Positions 1 to 6,688 of a stretch of DNA of 6,845 nucleotides are shown piece by piece. Origin of the DNA: Deltaproteobacteria bacterium (GTDB lineage: Bacteria; Desulfobacterota; Syntrophia; Syntrophales; UBA2210); assembly GCA_019314085.1 (NCBI GenBank), contig JAFCZZ010000080.1, positions 1 to 6,845 of the forward strand. Reading direction: 5' to 3'. Numbering within the stretch: the first letter of the stretch is position 1; each line of letters starts with the position of its first letter. The notes under the pieces are model-generated. The model ran no database searches, had not been told where the DNA came from, and saw only the letters and a list, made by a program, of their open reading frames with translations. Both the position numbers and the translations under genes were made by a program.

Positions 1-1
1 T

Positions 2-157
2 GATGTATACGGCACGCGTTCTTCAACGGTTATCCTTATCGATACAGGGGGAAATGTAAGATTCATCGAACGGTCATTCTCTTCAGGGACCGGCGGTCAC
101 GAAACGGCGCAGTTCGAATTCCGCGTACAGGCAGGGGCGGACACCTCCCCGCGTTGA
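2..157 (+). CDS. NRDE (TANGO2-like) family protein, C-terminal fragment
   Basis: The frame is open from the window edge and ends at TGA 155-157, giving the last 51 residues of a protein that starts outside the window. It begins DVYGTRSSTVILID and continues GGNVRFIERSF. The pattern YGTRSSTV-hydrophobic-ID followed by G-x-V-x-F-x-ER is what I know from the C-terminal part of NRDE/TANGO2 (formerly DUF833) proteins. These are predicted N-terminal-nucleophile-like proteins of poorly defined function, linked in eukaryotes to Golgi organisation and lipid or haem handling. The proposed nucleophile Cys near the N terminus is not visible here, so activity cannot be judged. The gene converges on the minus-strand beta-helix gene with six bases between stop codons. 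The family call rests on one short motif block. Confidence 0.7.
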   Translation, partial: DVYGTRSSTVILIDTGGNVRFIERSFSSGTGGHETAQFEFRVQAGADTSPR

Positions 158-181
158 GAAAATTTACTGTTTCAACGGGGG
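147..181. terminator. Inverted repeat spanning two convergent stop codons, possible bidirectional terminator
   Basis: CCCC (147-150) and CGTTGA (152-157) pair with TCAACG (172-177) and GGGG (178-181). AA at 159-160 adds two pairs with TT 170-171. Single-base bulges sit at 151 and 158, and the loop is 161-169. The hairpin contains the stop codons of both converging genes (TGA 155-157 on plus, TAA 166-164 on minus). Neither side has a clear U-tract, so a canonical intrinsic terminator is not shown. The position is the main argument for a role in ending transcription. Confidence 0.35.
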
Positions 182-1444
182 AATGATCTTAAAGACCTCC
201 TGCGTGATCAGGTCGACAATCCCCTGAAGCCACGCCGTACCGAGGGCCTTGGTCTTTTTGTCAAGTGGATGAATGATTCGCACATAACCCCCTTCTTTCC
301 ATAGTTCTTTCCGCTTTCCCCAACTATGAATTTTTAAACGAACAAGAAAGTCATCCGGGTTATACTTTAGGGCATCATTTTCTGCTTTATATCTTAAATA
401 TTCTTCGATGCGAGGCCAGCTAAGCGATACTTCCTCTTCCAGCCTGAGATCCATGTCCGTTTTTCGCATGTTTTCAATGTCCCTGGCGATCCGTGTCGAT
501 TCTGCCATATTCCCGGAAAAAGCCTTCAGACGCTTCACCCGCTCTCCGATGGCCATATCCAGTTTTTCAATGGCACCTTCGCACAGTTCCGGTCCAAATT
601 CCCATGCTTTGAAGTAAGGGAGCCGAACGTGCAGGTACCACTGTTTCAGGGCGATGAGGTTCGCAATGTAGTAGATGTTGTTGCGGACCTTTCTGCCTAC
701 ATTGCAGTAGAGCCCCCGGTAGAAATCTTTTTGAGCGCCTGCGCCGGCTCCCCCTGTCAACAGCTTTCCTCCTTCGGGACAATCGTTTCTGTAGACACTG
801 CCCGCCGCTATCACGGTGCCGTGCCCGATTCGTACCGGTCCCACCAGACCGCCCTGACCGCCCAGGAAGATGGGGGGCTGATTGAGCATCACCCCTGTCG
901 GGACATCCCCTATCAGGGACGCGGTTGCCTTGTCCTGATTGGGCGTATAATTGAAGTGGATGTAGGAACTTCCCACCTCGCTATGATTTTTTCCGTCCGT
1001 GCCGCCGGACATCAGACAATCGCAGAAGTTGATAAGGCTGCCCAGGGTCACAAAGGGGAAGAGGATGGTCTGCTTCAGCCCCACCGTGTGAGCTGCCCGG
1101 GCCTCCTCTTCGAGGATGCATCCCTCGCGTACATGCGCGCCATAGGCCATCTCCACCCCATCCAGAAAGACCGACCTCTTGAAAAATCCTCCATGCAGCT
1201 TCACCCCCCGGCCAATCTGGCAATCAACTACCGTAACCGGCGCCTCATACCCCAGTTCCGTACCGTCGCAGATGAGCGTTTCGGCGCCGCACAGTTTTGT
1301 TCCGCTGTGCAGGACAACTCCCTTCCCCGATATCCTCTCTAGTCTGACGTCCTCGCCGATCTCTACACAGCAGGGGTTGGGGATTCTGACCCCCTTCTTC
1401 ATCAGTGCAATAACCTTGTCCGGCACCGTGTAACTCTCGCTCAT
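164..1444 (-). CDS. GlmU-like left-handed beta-helix acyltransferase-type protein
   Basis: The protein has 426 residues from the chosen start. Residues about 25-220 form a left-handed beta-helix rich in hexapeptide-like repeats, such as ISGKGVVLHSGTKLCGAETL, IGRGVKLHGG and VREGCILEEEARA. The block NHSEVGSS-YIHFNYTPNQDKATASLIGD (about 153-180), then IGHGTVIAAGSVYRND (206-221), resembles the GlmU acetyltransferase domain (NYDGxNK...TIIGD, then GKGATIAAGT). His154 may correspond to the catalytic His of GlmU; that alignment is my inference. The N-terminal uridylyltransferase Rossmann domain of GlmU is absent. Residues about 225-426 are unassigned, largely helical-looking and charged, with a Gly-rich link (GGAGAGA, 231-237). 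There is no signal peptide or clear membrane segment, so it is probably cytoplasmic. It lies 13 bases behind mnmG and is likely co-transcribed. An in-frame ATG 14 codons upstream exists, but ATG 1444-1442 has the better ribosome site. Databases often label such proteins UDP-GlcNAc pyrophosphorylase, which the missing domain does not support. The substrate is unknown. Confidence 0.8.
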   Translation of the reverse strand: MSESYTVPDKVIALMKKGVRIPNPCCVEIGEDVRLERISGKGVVLHSGTKLCGAETLICDGTELGYEAPVTVVDCQIGRGVKLHGGFFKRSVFLDGVEMAYGAHVREGCILEEEARAAHTVGLKQTILFPFVTLGSLINFCDCLMSGGTDGKNHSEVGSSYIHFNYTPNQDKATASLIGDVPTGVMLNQPPIFLGGQGGLVGPVRIGHGTVIAAGSVYRNDCPEGGKLLTGGAGAGAQKDFYRGLYCNVGRKVRNNIYYIANLIALKQWYLHVRLPYFKAWEFGPELCEGAIEKLDMAIGERVKRLKAFSGNMAESTRIARDIENMRKTDMDLRLEEEVSLSWPRIEEYLRYKAENDALKYNPDDFLVRLKIHSWGKRKELWKEGGYVRIIHPLDKKTKALGTAWLQGIVDLITQEVFKIIPPLKQ

Positions 1445-1450
1445 TATACG

Positions 1451-1456
1451 CCCTCC
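1451..1456 (-). promoter_or_regulatory. Ribosome binding site that fixes the start of the beta-helix gene
   Basis: On the minus strand GGAGGG lies six bases before ATG 1444-1442 and one base after the mnmG stop codon (TGA 1460-1458). This favours the 426-residue start over the in-frame ATG at 1486. That upstream ATG lies inside mnmG and would add 14 residues of no recognisable domain character. Such close spacing fits translation of both genes from one mRNA. Confidence 0.75.
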
Positions 1457-1457
1457 A

Positions 1458-3353
1458 TCAGATATTCTGTGCTTGTGTGTTACCAACCGTTTCGGCCTTT
1501 TTCAGGTAGACAAGGACGGCGGTCAGCGCCGCCTGCGTCATCCCCGATATCCTCTGCGCCTGGCCTATGGAGACCGGCCGTACCGATGACAGCTTCTTTA
1601 TGAGTTCATTGGAAAGGCCCGGAACGGACGAGTAGTCAAATTCCGAAGGTATCTTCTTTCCTTCCAGTCCCTTGAATCGCTCGATCGACTCGAGCTGTCG
1701 CTTTATATATCCCTCATATTTGATCTCTATCTCCACCTGCCGTTTCACGTCACCGTCCGGGATGTCCTCCCATCCGTCCAGAATATTCAAGTCATCGTAC
1801 GCGATCTCCGGCCGCTTCAACAGATGGGAGAGGCTGACAGGATTTTTGATGGGGGCGGTCTTTATTCCGCACAGCACCTCATTTACCTCGGCCGAGGGGA
1901 AAATCCTTTTGATGGAAAGGTCCTGTATACGTCGTTCGATTTCGTGCACCTGCTCCTCCAGGTCGTGATACCGGTCACGGGGAATGAGACCCAGATCGCA
2001 GCCCTTCCCCATCAGCCTTATGGTCGCGTTGTCTTCCCTCAGGATCAGCCGGTACTCCGCCCTGGATGTGAACATCCGGTAGGGTTCATCAACCCCTCGT
2101 GTGATCAGGTCGTCGACGAGCACCCCCATATAGGCATCGGACCGGTCGAGGATGAAGGGGGGCCGCTTCTGTACCGCCAGCGCGGCGTTGATCCCTGCCC
2201 ACATCCCCTGGGCGGCGGCCTCTTCATACCCGGATGTCCCGTTTATCTGACCGGCGAGGTACAGCCCCCGGACGAGCTTTGTCTCGAGGGTCTGCGCGAG
2301 CTGGGTGGGGTGAACAAAATCGTATTCTATGGCGTAGGCGCTACGCATGATCTGTGCGTGCTCGAGGCCAGGGACTGAATGGACCAGCTCTTCCTGAAGC
2401 TCCAGGGGGAGGCTGTTGCCCAACCCTTTGGCGTAGATCTCCTCCGTTTCCAGGCCCTCAAACTCCAGGACGACGGGGTGACTTTCCTTGTCGGCAAAGC
2501 GCATTACCTTGTCCTCGAGAGACGGGCAGTAGCGCGCGCTGGTCCCCTTGATGGCGCCGGAGTAGAGGGGGGATCTGGCGATATTGTCCCGTATCAGGCG
2601 GTGCGTCCCGGCAGTGGTGCTGGAGAAATAGGAGGGGAGCCGCTCCTCCCGCAGCCGTTTGGTGGTAAAGGAAAAGGGCCGCGGGTCCGGGTCGCTGTCC
2701 TGCCGTTCAAGGACCGAGAAATCGATGGAGGAGGCGCGCAGCCGCGGCGGGGTCCCCGTCTTCAGGCGTCCCATCTCGAACCCCAGCTGCCTGAGGGAGG
2801 CGGCCAGTCCTATGGAGGCGATTTCCCCAGCCCGCCCCGCGGACTGGCGGGAGTTTCCTATATGGACAAGGCCGTTGAGAAACGTCCCGGTGGTAATCAC
2901 TACCGTCCGCCCGCCGTAAAAGAATCCGGTGCTGTCAATGACGCCGGCGATTTTCTCCCCCTCGACAACAATTTCATCTACCAGGGCCTGCCTGACATGG
3001 AGGTTGTCCTGCCTCTCCACGACCTCCTTCATGGCGAGCCGGTAGAGCTGTTTGTCGCACTGCACGCGTGAGGACTGAACAGCGGGTCCCTTGGATCGGT
3101 TGAGGAGCCTGAAGTGGCAGGCCGTCCGGTCGGCTATTTTTCCCATCTCGCCGCCGAGGGCGTCGATTTCCTTCACCAACTGTCCCTTGGCGAGCCCCCC
3201 GATGGCGGGATTGCACGGCATGAGCGCAATCGAATCAAGGTTAATGTTAAAGAGGAGCGTCCGACATCCCATTCGGGCGGCGGCGAGGGCCGCCTCACAG
3301 CCGGCATGCCCGGCGCCGACGACGATAACATCAAATTTTTCCGGAAGACTCAT
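1458..3353 (-). CDS. mnmG: tRNA uridine 5-carboxymethylaminomethyl modification enzyme MnmG (GidA)
   Basis: The protein has 631 residues, the usual family length. MnmG acts with the GTPase MnmE in the cytoplasm to install the (carboxymethyl)aminomethyl group at C5 of wobble uridine U34 in several tRNAs, using FAD, NADH and a methylene-folate carbon. The FAD-binding loop VVGAGHAGCEAA is at residues 11-22. Next come PCNPAIGGLAKG with the conserved Cys47 and the KEIDALGG stretch, then the KGPAVQSSR block (88-96), GRLKTGTPPR, RYCPSLEDKVMRFADKESH with the second conserved Cys, GQINGTSGYEEAAAQG, and EPYRMFTSRAEYRL. The C-terminal MnmE/tRNA-binding domain ends with GLSNELIKKLSSVRP and SIGQAQRISGMTQAAL, both family signatures. 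ATG 3353-3351 has an AGGTG-type ribosome site seven bases upstream, and the N terminus lines up with other MnmG proteins. It is the first gene of a probable pair with the beta-helix gene. mnmE, rsmG and parAB, common neighbours elsewhere, are not in this window. No key residue appears to be missing. Confidence 0.97.
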   Translation of the reverse strand: MSLPEKFDVIVVGAGHAGCEAALAAARMGCRTLLFNINLDSIALMPCNPAIGGLAKGQLVKEIDALGGEMGKIADRTACHFRLLNRSKGPAVQSSRVQCDKQLYRLAMKEVVERQDNLHVRQALVDEIVVEGEKIAGVIDSTGFFYGGRTVVITTGTFLNGLVHIGNSRQSAGRAGEIASIGLAASLRQLGFEMGRLKTGTPPRLRASSIDFSVLERQDSDPDPRPFSFTTKRLREERLPSYFSSTTAGTHRLIRDNIARSPLYSGAIKGTSARYCPSLEDKVMRFADKESHPVVLEFEGLETEEIYAKGLGNSLPLELQEELVHSVPGLEHAQIMRSAYAIEYDFVHPTQLAQTLETKLVRGLYLAGQINGTSGYEEAAAQGMWAGINAALAVQKRPPFILDRSDAYMGVLVDDLITRGVDEPYRMFTSRAEYRLILREDNATIRLMGKGCDLGLIPRDRYHDLEEQVHEIERRIQDLSIKRIFPSAEVNEVLCGIKTAPIKNPVSLSHLLKRPEIAYDDLNILDGWEDIPDGDVKRQVEIEIKYEGYIKRQLESIERFKGLEGKKIPSEFDYSSVPGLSNELIKKLSSVRPVSIGQAQRISGMTQAALTAVLVYLKKAETVGNTQAQNI

Positions 3354-3463
3354 GCGTACACCTGTATATAATAGCTTGAATTAACGACGGTAGTCTAATA
3401 GCATTGGTCCGGAAAAGACAATAAAAAAATAAAGAAAGCAACCTGCGTTCCGCAGGGGAAGCC
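3354..3463. promoter_or_regulatory. Divergent promoter region between mnmG and the radical SAM gene
   Basis: These 110 bases separate two divergent start codons, so promoters for both genes are expected here. The region is AT-rich compared with its flanks, including an A-tract at 3421-3436. No pair of boxes matches the sigma-70 consensus well. On the minus strand TATTAT (3373-3368) is a fair -10 box, but it would start transcription on top of the mnmG ribosome site. TTGTCT (3421-3416) with TATTAG (3400-3395) has only a 15-base spacer. The promoter role is inferred from position. Confidence 0.45.
3442..3456 (+). promoter_or_regulatory. Small perfect hairpin overlapping the ribosome binding site of the radical SAM gene
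   Basis: CCTGCG (3442-3447) and CGCAGG (3451-3456) form a six-pair, mostly G:C stem around a TTC loop. The 3' arm shares AGG with the AGGGG ribosome site that lies five bases before ATG 3464, so folding would partly hide it. Read on the minus strand, the same stem is followed by a T-rich stretch (3440-3421). It could therefore act as a weak intrinsic terminator for antisense transcription entering mnmG from the right. Confidence 0.35.
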
Positions 3464-4411
3464 ATGCCGAAACCGCAATTCTGGAACAATTCGAAGAGGT
3501 ACTACGACCTGAAGACCTTCTTCGTCAACCGATTCGGTTGCAAGGTCTACAAGCTGCAGATAGACGCCGGATTTACCTGCCCCAATCGTGACGGGACGGT
3601 GGCACGTGGCGGGTGTATCTATTGTGACGGCCGTTTCTCCCGGCTGAGACAGCAGGGCCCCCTCCCGTCGGTGGCCGAACAGATCACAAACGGCAAGGCG
3701 TTCTACCGGGGGAAGAGGGGGGCGCAGAAGTTCATCGCCTATTTTCAGACCGCCACCAACACCTATGCCCCTCTCGAAAAGCTCAGGGCCCTCTACGATG
3801 AGGCCCTGTTACAGGATGATATTGTGGGGATATCCGTCGGCACACGTCCTGACTGTGTCCCCGACGAGGTGCTTGATCTTTTCGAGGAGTACGCCCGGGA
3901 CCGGCATGTGTGGCTGGAGTACGGTCTCCAGTCGATCCATAACCGGACCCTTGAACGGATCAACCGGGGGCACGATTTTGAAACATTCCTGGACTCTGTT
4001 GATCGGACGGCAGGTCGCGATATCAACATCTGCGTCCATATCATTCTTGGACTCCCGGGAGAGACGAGAGAAGATATCATGCAGACGGCGAAGGCCCTCG
4101 CATTCCTGCCGATTCAGGGGATAAAGATACACCTCCTCCTGGCCCTCTCCGGTACCCCCCTCGGCGCTCTCTACAAGAGGGGCGAGGTCCGGATGATGAC
4201 AAAAGAGAAATACGCTTCAACCGTCTGTGATATCCTCGAGATCCTCCCCCCGGAGGTGGTGATACAGCGATTGACCGCGGACGGATACCGGGATATCTAC
4301 CTGGCCCCCGACTGGGGGACAAACAAGATGGCGGTCCTCAATGCGATCGACGGAGAACTGGAACGGAGGAATTCCTGGCAGGGGAAGTTGCTGACAACGA
4401 TTTATCCGTGA
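3464..4411 (+). CDS. TIGR01212/YhcC-family radical SAM protein
   Basis: The protein has 315 residues, the normal family length. The Fe-S cluster motif is Cys39, Cys51 and Cys54 (CPNRDGTVARGGCIYC), a CX11CX2C spacing that differs from the classic CX3CX2C but is what I recall for the YhcC branch. Other matching blocks are YFQTATNTYAP (93-103), GTRPDC (126-131), LEYGLQSIHNRTLERINRGH (151-170), ILGLPGE (194-200) and the C-terminal APDWGTNK (281-288) followed by LNAIDGELERR and SWQGK. Together they span a radical SAM barrel plus the conserved C-terminal tail. The family is predicted to bind a [4Fe-4S] cluster and cleave S-adenosylmethionine, probably in the cytoplasm. Its substrate was not established to my knowledge, and some databases link it to the Elp3/MiaB radical SAM neighbourhood. 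ATG 3464 has AGGGG five bases upstream. The gene stands alone, divergent from mnmG and closed by a probable terminator. The proximity to mnmG hints at RNA modification, but that is only suggestive. Confidence 0.9.
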   Translation: MPKPQFWNNSKRYYDLKTFFVNRFGCKVYKLQIDAGFTCPNRDGTVARGGCIYCDGRFSRLRQQGPLPSVAEQITNGKAFYRGKRGAQKFIAYFQTATNTYAPLEKLRALYDEALLQDDIVGISVGTRPDCVPDEVLDLFEEYARDRHVWLEYGLQSIHNRTLERINRGHDFETFLDSVDRTAGRDINICVHIILGLPGETREDIMQTAKALAFLPIQGIKIHLLLALSGTPLGALYKRGEVRMMTKEKYASTVCDILEILPPEVVIQRLTADGYRDIYLAPDWGTNKMAVLNAIDGELERRNSWQGKLLTTIYP

Positions 4412-4415
4412 CATG

Positions 4416-4480
4416 AAAAAGGGAGGGGCAGGGCGCAGGTCAATCGCTTCAACCCCTCGCGGGAATGGGCCTTTTTTTTC
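4416..4480 (+). terminator. Probable rho-independent terminator after the radical SAM gene
   Basis: Starting five bases after the stop codon, AAAAAGG (4416-4422) can pair with CCTTTTT (4470-4476), and GAGGGG (4423-4428) pairs perfectly with CCCCTC (4453-4458). The 3' side carries an 11-base bulge (4459-4469). A run of eight T follows at 4472-4479. The long loop and bulge make the fold imperfect, but the U-tract and placement after a single gene support termination. Confidence 0.55.
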
Positions 4481-4591
4481 TTGCAATTGTTTTAAAAATA
4501 GGTAACTTGTACGCCACACATCGCAATACCCTCTATTCACAGTCTATCCTAGTTTCAAGGCATCATGGTTCGTTTTCTCAGGTGAGAAGAG
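4481..4591 (+). promoter_or_regulatory. Leader and presumed promoter region of the PAS-GGDEF gene
   Basis: About 110 AT-richer bases lie between the terminator and ATG 4592. The promoter should lie here because the upstream gene appears to be terminated, but I could not find a convincing -35/-10 pair. AGGTGAGAAGAG just before ATG 4592 supplies a purine-rich ribosome site. A six-codon reading frame, ATG 4565 to TGA 4585 (MVRFLR), ends within that ribosome site; whether it is translated is unknown. Confidence 0.4.
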
Positions 4592-6685
4592 ATGAATGAC
4601 GAAGGAAAGATAAAAAAAGAACCTATCGAAGAGCTGAAAACCCTCCAACAGCGGATCTCCGAGTTAGAAAAATCAAATATAGAACTGAGTGTCGAGGTAG
4701 ACAGATTAGAAGACACTCAAGGGAAATATCGGATCATAGCCAAAGACCTGGCCGAGGGGTATTTCGAACTCGATCTCACCGGGAATTTCACCTTTTTCAA
4801 CGACTCAATGTGCAGGATGCTGGACTATTCGCCCGCCGAACTGATGGGTATGAATAACAGGGAGTTTACCACGCCGGAAACCGCCCGCCGCATGTCTCAG
4901 ATCTTCAGAAAGATCTATCGGACGGGAAGGCCGGCAAGGATTGCGGATTACGAAGTTATACTGAAGGATGGGAGCAGGAAGATAGTGGATATGTCCGCCT
5001 ATCTGATGCGTGATTCAAAGGGGAACCCCACCGGGTTCTTCGGCCTCGACCGTGATGTTACCGAGCGGATACAGATGGAGGAGGCTCTCCGGAAGAGTGA
5101 GGAGCGCTACAGGACCATCCTCGACACGATAGAGGACGGCTACTACGAGGTCGATCTCGCCGGAACCCTGACATTCTGCAACGATTCCATGTGCAGGATT
5201 GCCGGTATTGCATATGAAGATCTGGTTGGTATGAATAATCGCGGGTATGTCAACCCGGAAACGGCAAAGGAGATGTACCGGGTCTTCAGCGAGGTGTACC
5301 GGACGGGGAACCCGGCAGAGGTGACAGACTATGAGATCATACGTCCTGACGGCACCAGAAGGATTGTCGGCCTGTCGACAACCCTTCTGCGGGATTCACT
5401 GAAGGAGCCTGTGGGGTTCTGTGGCACCGTTCGCGACCTGACGGAGAAGAAACGGGGGGAAAGGTTGTATCAAGCCGTCGCGGAACAGTCGTTTGCCGGC
5501 ATCTACGTTATACGTGAGGGGAAATTTTTGTATATCAACGCCCGGGCGGCCGGCTATACCGATCATACCCCCGAAGAGCTGATGGGAAAGGACCCCATGA
5601 GTATCGTCCATCCCGACGATCGTGAGGCATTAAAAGAACACGCCAGGGAGATGCTGAAGGGGAAACGCAAGTCGTTCTACGAGTATAGAATGGTTACAAA
5701 GACCGGCGATATACGCTGGATCATCGAGACCGTTACCCCTATTGTCTTCGAAGGAAAGCCGGCAACGCTGGGAAGTTCCATGGATATAACGGATCGCAAG
5801 AAGATTGAAGAGGAACTACGTGCCTCGGAGATTCGTTACCGGACCATCATTGAAAACACCGGTACCGCCATGTTGATCCTGGAGGATGATATGACCATAT
5901 CCATGACGAACAGCGGGTTTGAAGAGATGGTGGGGTATCCGGCCGACGAGATAGAGGGGAAGAAGAAATGGACGGAATTTGTCGCGGAGAGTGATGTGAA
6001 GAGGATGGTAAGATACCACCGCGCGAGGAGGAAAGCCCCGGATGCCGCCCCGCCAAACTATGAGTTCAAGCTGATCGGTAGAACGGGACGTATCCTTGAT
6101 GTTTTCCTCACCATTTCCTCAATCCAGGAAACCAGGCAGAGTGTGGTCTCCCTTATTGATATCACCGAGAGAAAGGGGATGGAAGAGAGCCTCCGGTATA
6201 TGGGTACCCATGATAGCCTGACGGATCTTTACAACAGGGCCTTCTTTGAGGAGGAGATGGCACGGCTTGAACGGGGGAGGGTGTTCCCTGTCAGCATTGT
6301 CATGGTGGATGTGGATGAGTTGAAGGTGGTCAATGACACGGAGGGGCACAAGGCGGGGGATGATCTATTGAAACGCACGGCGCGGGTGTTGCGTGAGTCC
6401 TTTCGCAAGGATGATACGGTGGCAAGAATCGGCGGAGATGAATTTGCCGTGATCCTCCCGAGGACGGACGCGCCGGTAACCGGAAAGACCATCAAGCGCG
6501 TGAGGCGTTTTCTGGCCGTCCATAATAAGGACCACCCCGAATCTCCTCTCAGCCTGTCTATAGGTGCCGCAACGGGGGAGAAGGGAGCCCTACTCGCCGG
6601 TATTCAGAGCAGGGCGGACAAACTCATGTATGAAGAAAAGATGACAAAGAGAGGACTACTCTGCCGCATACCGGGAAGATCCTGA
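4592..6685 (+). CDS. Soluble multi-PAS diguanylate cyclase (PAS x4 - GGDEF)
   Basis: The protein has 697 residues. Residues 10-45 look like a coiled coil (LKTLQQRISELEKSNIELS). Four PAS sensor domains follow at about 46-160, 172-287, 292-402 and 412-527, each ending in a DxT-E/D-R/K type exit motif (DVTER, DLTEK, DITDR, DITER) that leads into the next helical linker. The C-terminal GGDEF domain (about 535-690) starts at THDSLTDLYNRAFF. It has the metal and nucleotide-binding DVDELKVVNDTEGHKAGD (573-590), an intact GGDEF at 614-618, and ADKLMYEEK near its end. It should therefore make cyclic-di-GMP from two GTP as a dimer. RKDD at 605-608, five residues before GGDEF, fits the RxxD inhibitory site, so product inhibition is likely. 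There is no EAL or HD-GYP domain, no membrane segment and no signal peptide, so it is probably a cytoplasmic sensor. The ligands of the PAS domains cannot be told from sequence. The first two PAS domains are close duplicates. The gene appears monocistronic, with no receptor or partner beside it. Confidence 0.95.
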   Translation: MNDEGKIKKEPIEELKTLQQRISELEKSNIELSVEVDRLEDTQGKYRIIAKDLAEGYFELDLTGNFTFFNDSMCRMLDYSPAELMGMNNREFTTPETARRMSQIFRKIYRTGRPARIADYEVILKDGSRKIVDMSAYLMRDSKGNPTGFFGLDRDVTERIQMEEALRKSEERYRTILDTIEDGYYEVDLAGTLTFCNDSMCRIAGIAYEDLVGMNNRGYVNPETAKEMYRVFSEVYRTGNPAEVTDYEIIRPDGTRRIVGLSTTLLRDSLKEPVGFCGTVRDLTEKKRGERLYQAVAEQSFAGIYVIREGKFLYINARAAGYTDHTPEELMGKDPMSIVHPDDREALKEHAREMLKGKRKSFYEYRMVTKTGDIRWIIETVTPIVFEGKPATLGSSMDITDRKKIEEELRASEIRYRTIIENTGTAMLILEDDMTISMTNSGFEEMVGYPADEIEGKKKWTEFVAESDVKRMVRYHRARRKAPDAAPPNYEFKLIGRTGRILDVFLTISSIQETRQSVVSLIDITERKGMEESLRYMGTHDSLTDLYNRAFFEEEMARLERGRVFPVSIVMVDVDELKVVNDTEGHKAGDDLLKRTARVLRESFRKDDTVARIGGDEFAVILPRTDAPVTGKTIKRVRRFLAVHNKDHPESPLSLSIGAATGEKGALLAGIQSRADKLMYEEKMTKRGLLCRIPGRS
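4754..5452 (+). repeat. Tandem duplication of a PAS domain within the GGDEF gene
   Basis: Residues 55-160 and 182-287 align without gaps at a constant offset of 127 residues (381 bases). By my hand count about 54 of 106 positions are identical. Shared blocks include NDSMCR, GMNNR, PETA, YRTG, DYE, LxRDS and RDxTE. At the DNA level, stretches such as the one encoding SMCR and GMNNR are also alike. PAS3 and PAS4 do not share these blocks, so PAS1 and PAS2 arose by a later internal duplication. Confidence 0.85.
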
Positions 6686-6688
6686 CGG

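Noticed and set aside
629..1342. 237-residue plus-strand reading frame
   Set aside because: It lies wholly antisense to the beta-helix gene, whose protein has clear family motifs. The frame has no recognisable domain and is best explained by codon bias.
1445..1486. Longer start for the beta-helix gene (ATG at 1486)
   Set aside because: It would overlap the mnmG coding end, and it lacks the strong ribosome site that precedes ATG 1444.
2379..3071. 230-residue plus-strand reading frame
   Set aside because: It is antisense to mnmG, GC-rich and low-complexity in composition, with no known motif. mnmG is certain here.
3354..3463. Sigma-70 promoter boxes for mnmG
   Set aside because: Candidate pairs have poor spacing or would start transcription at the ribosome site, so no individual boxes were annotated.
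4217..4540. 107-residue minus-strand reading frame covering the end of the radical SAM gene and the terminator
   Set aside because: It overlaps conserved coding sequence and the hairpin/T-tract, and the product resembles nothing known.
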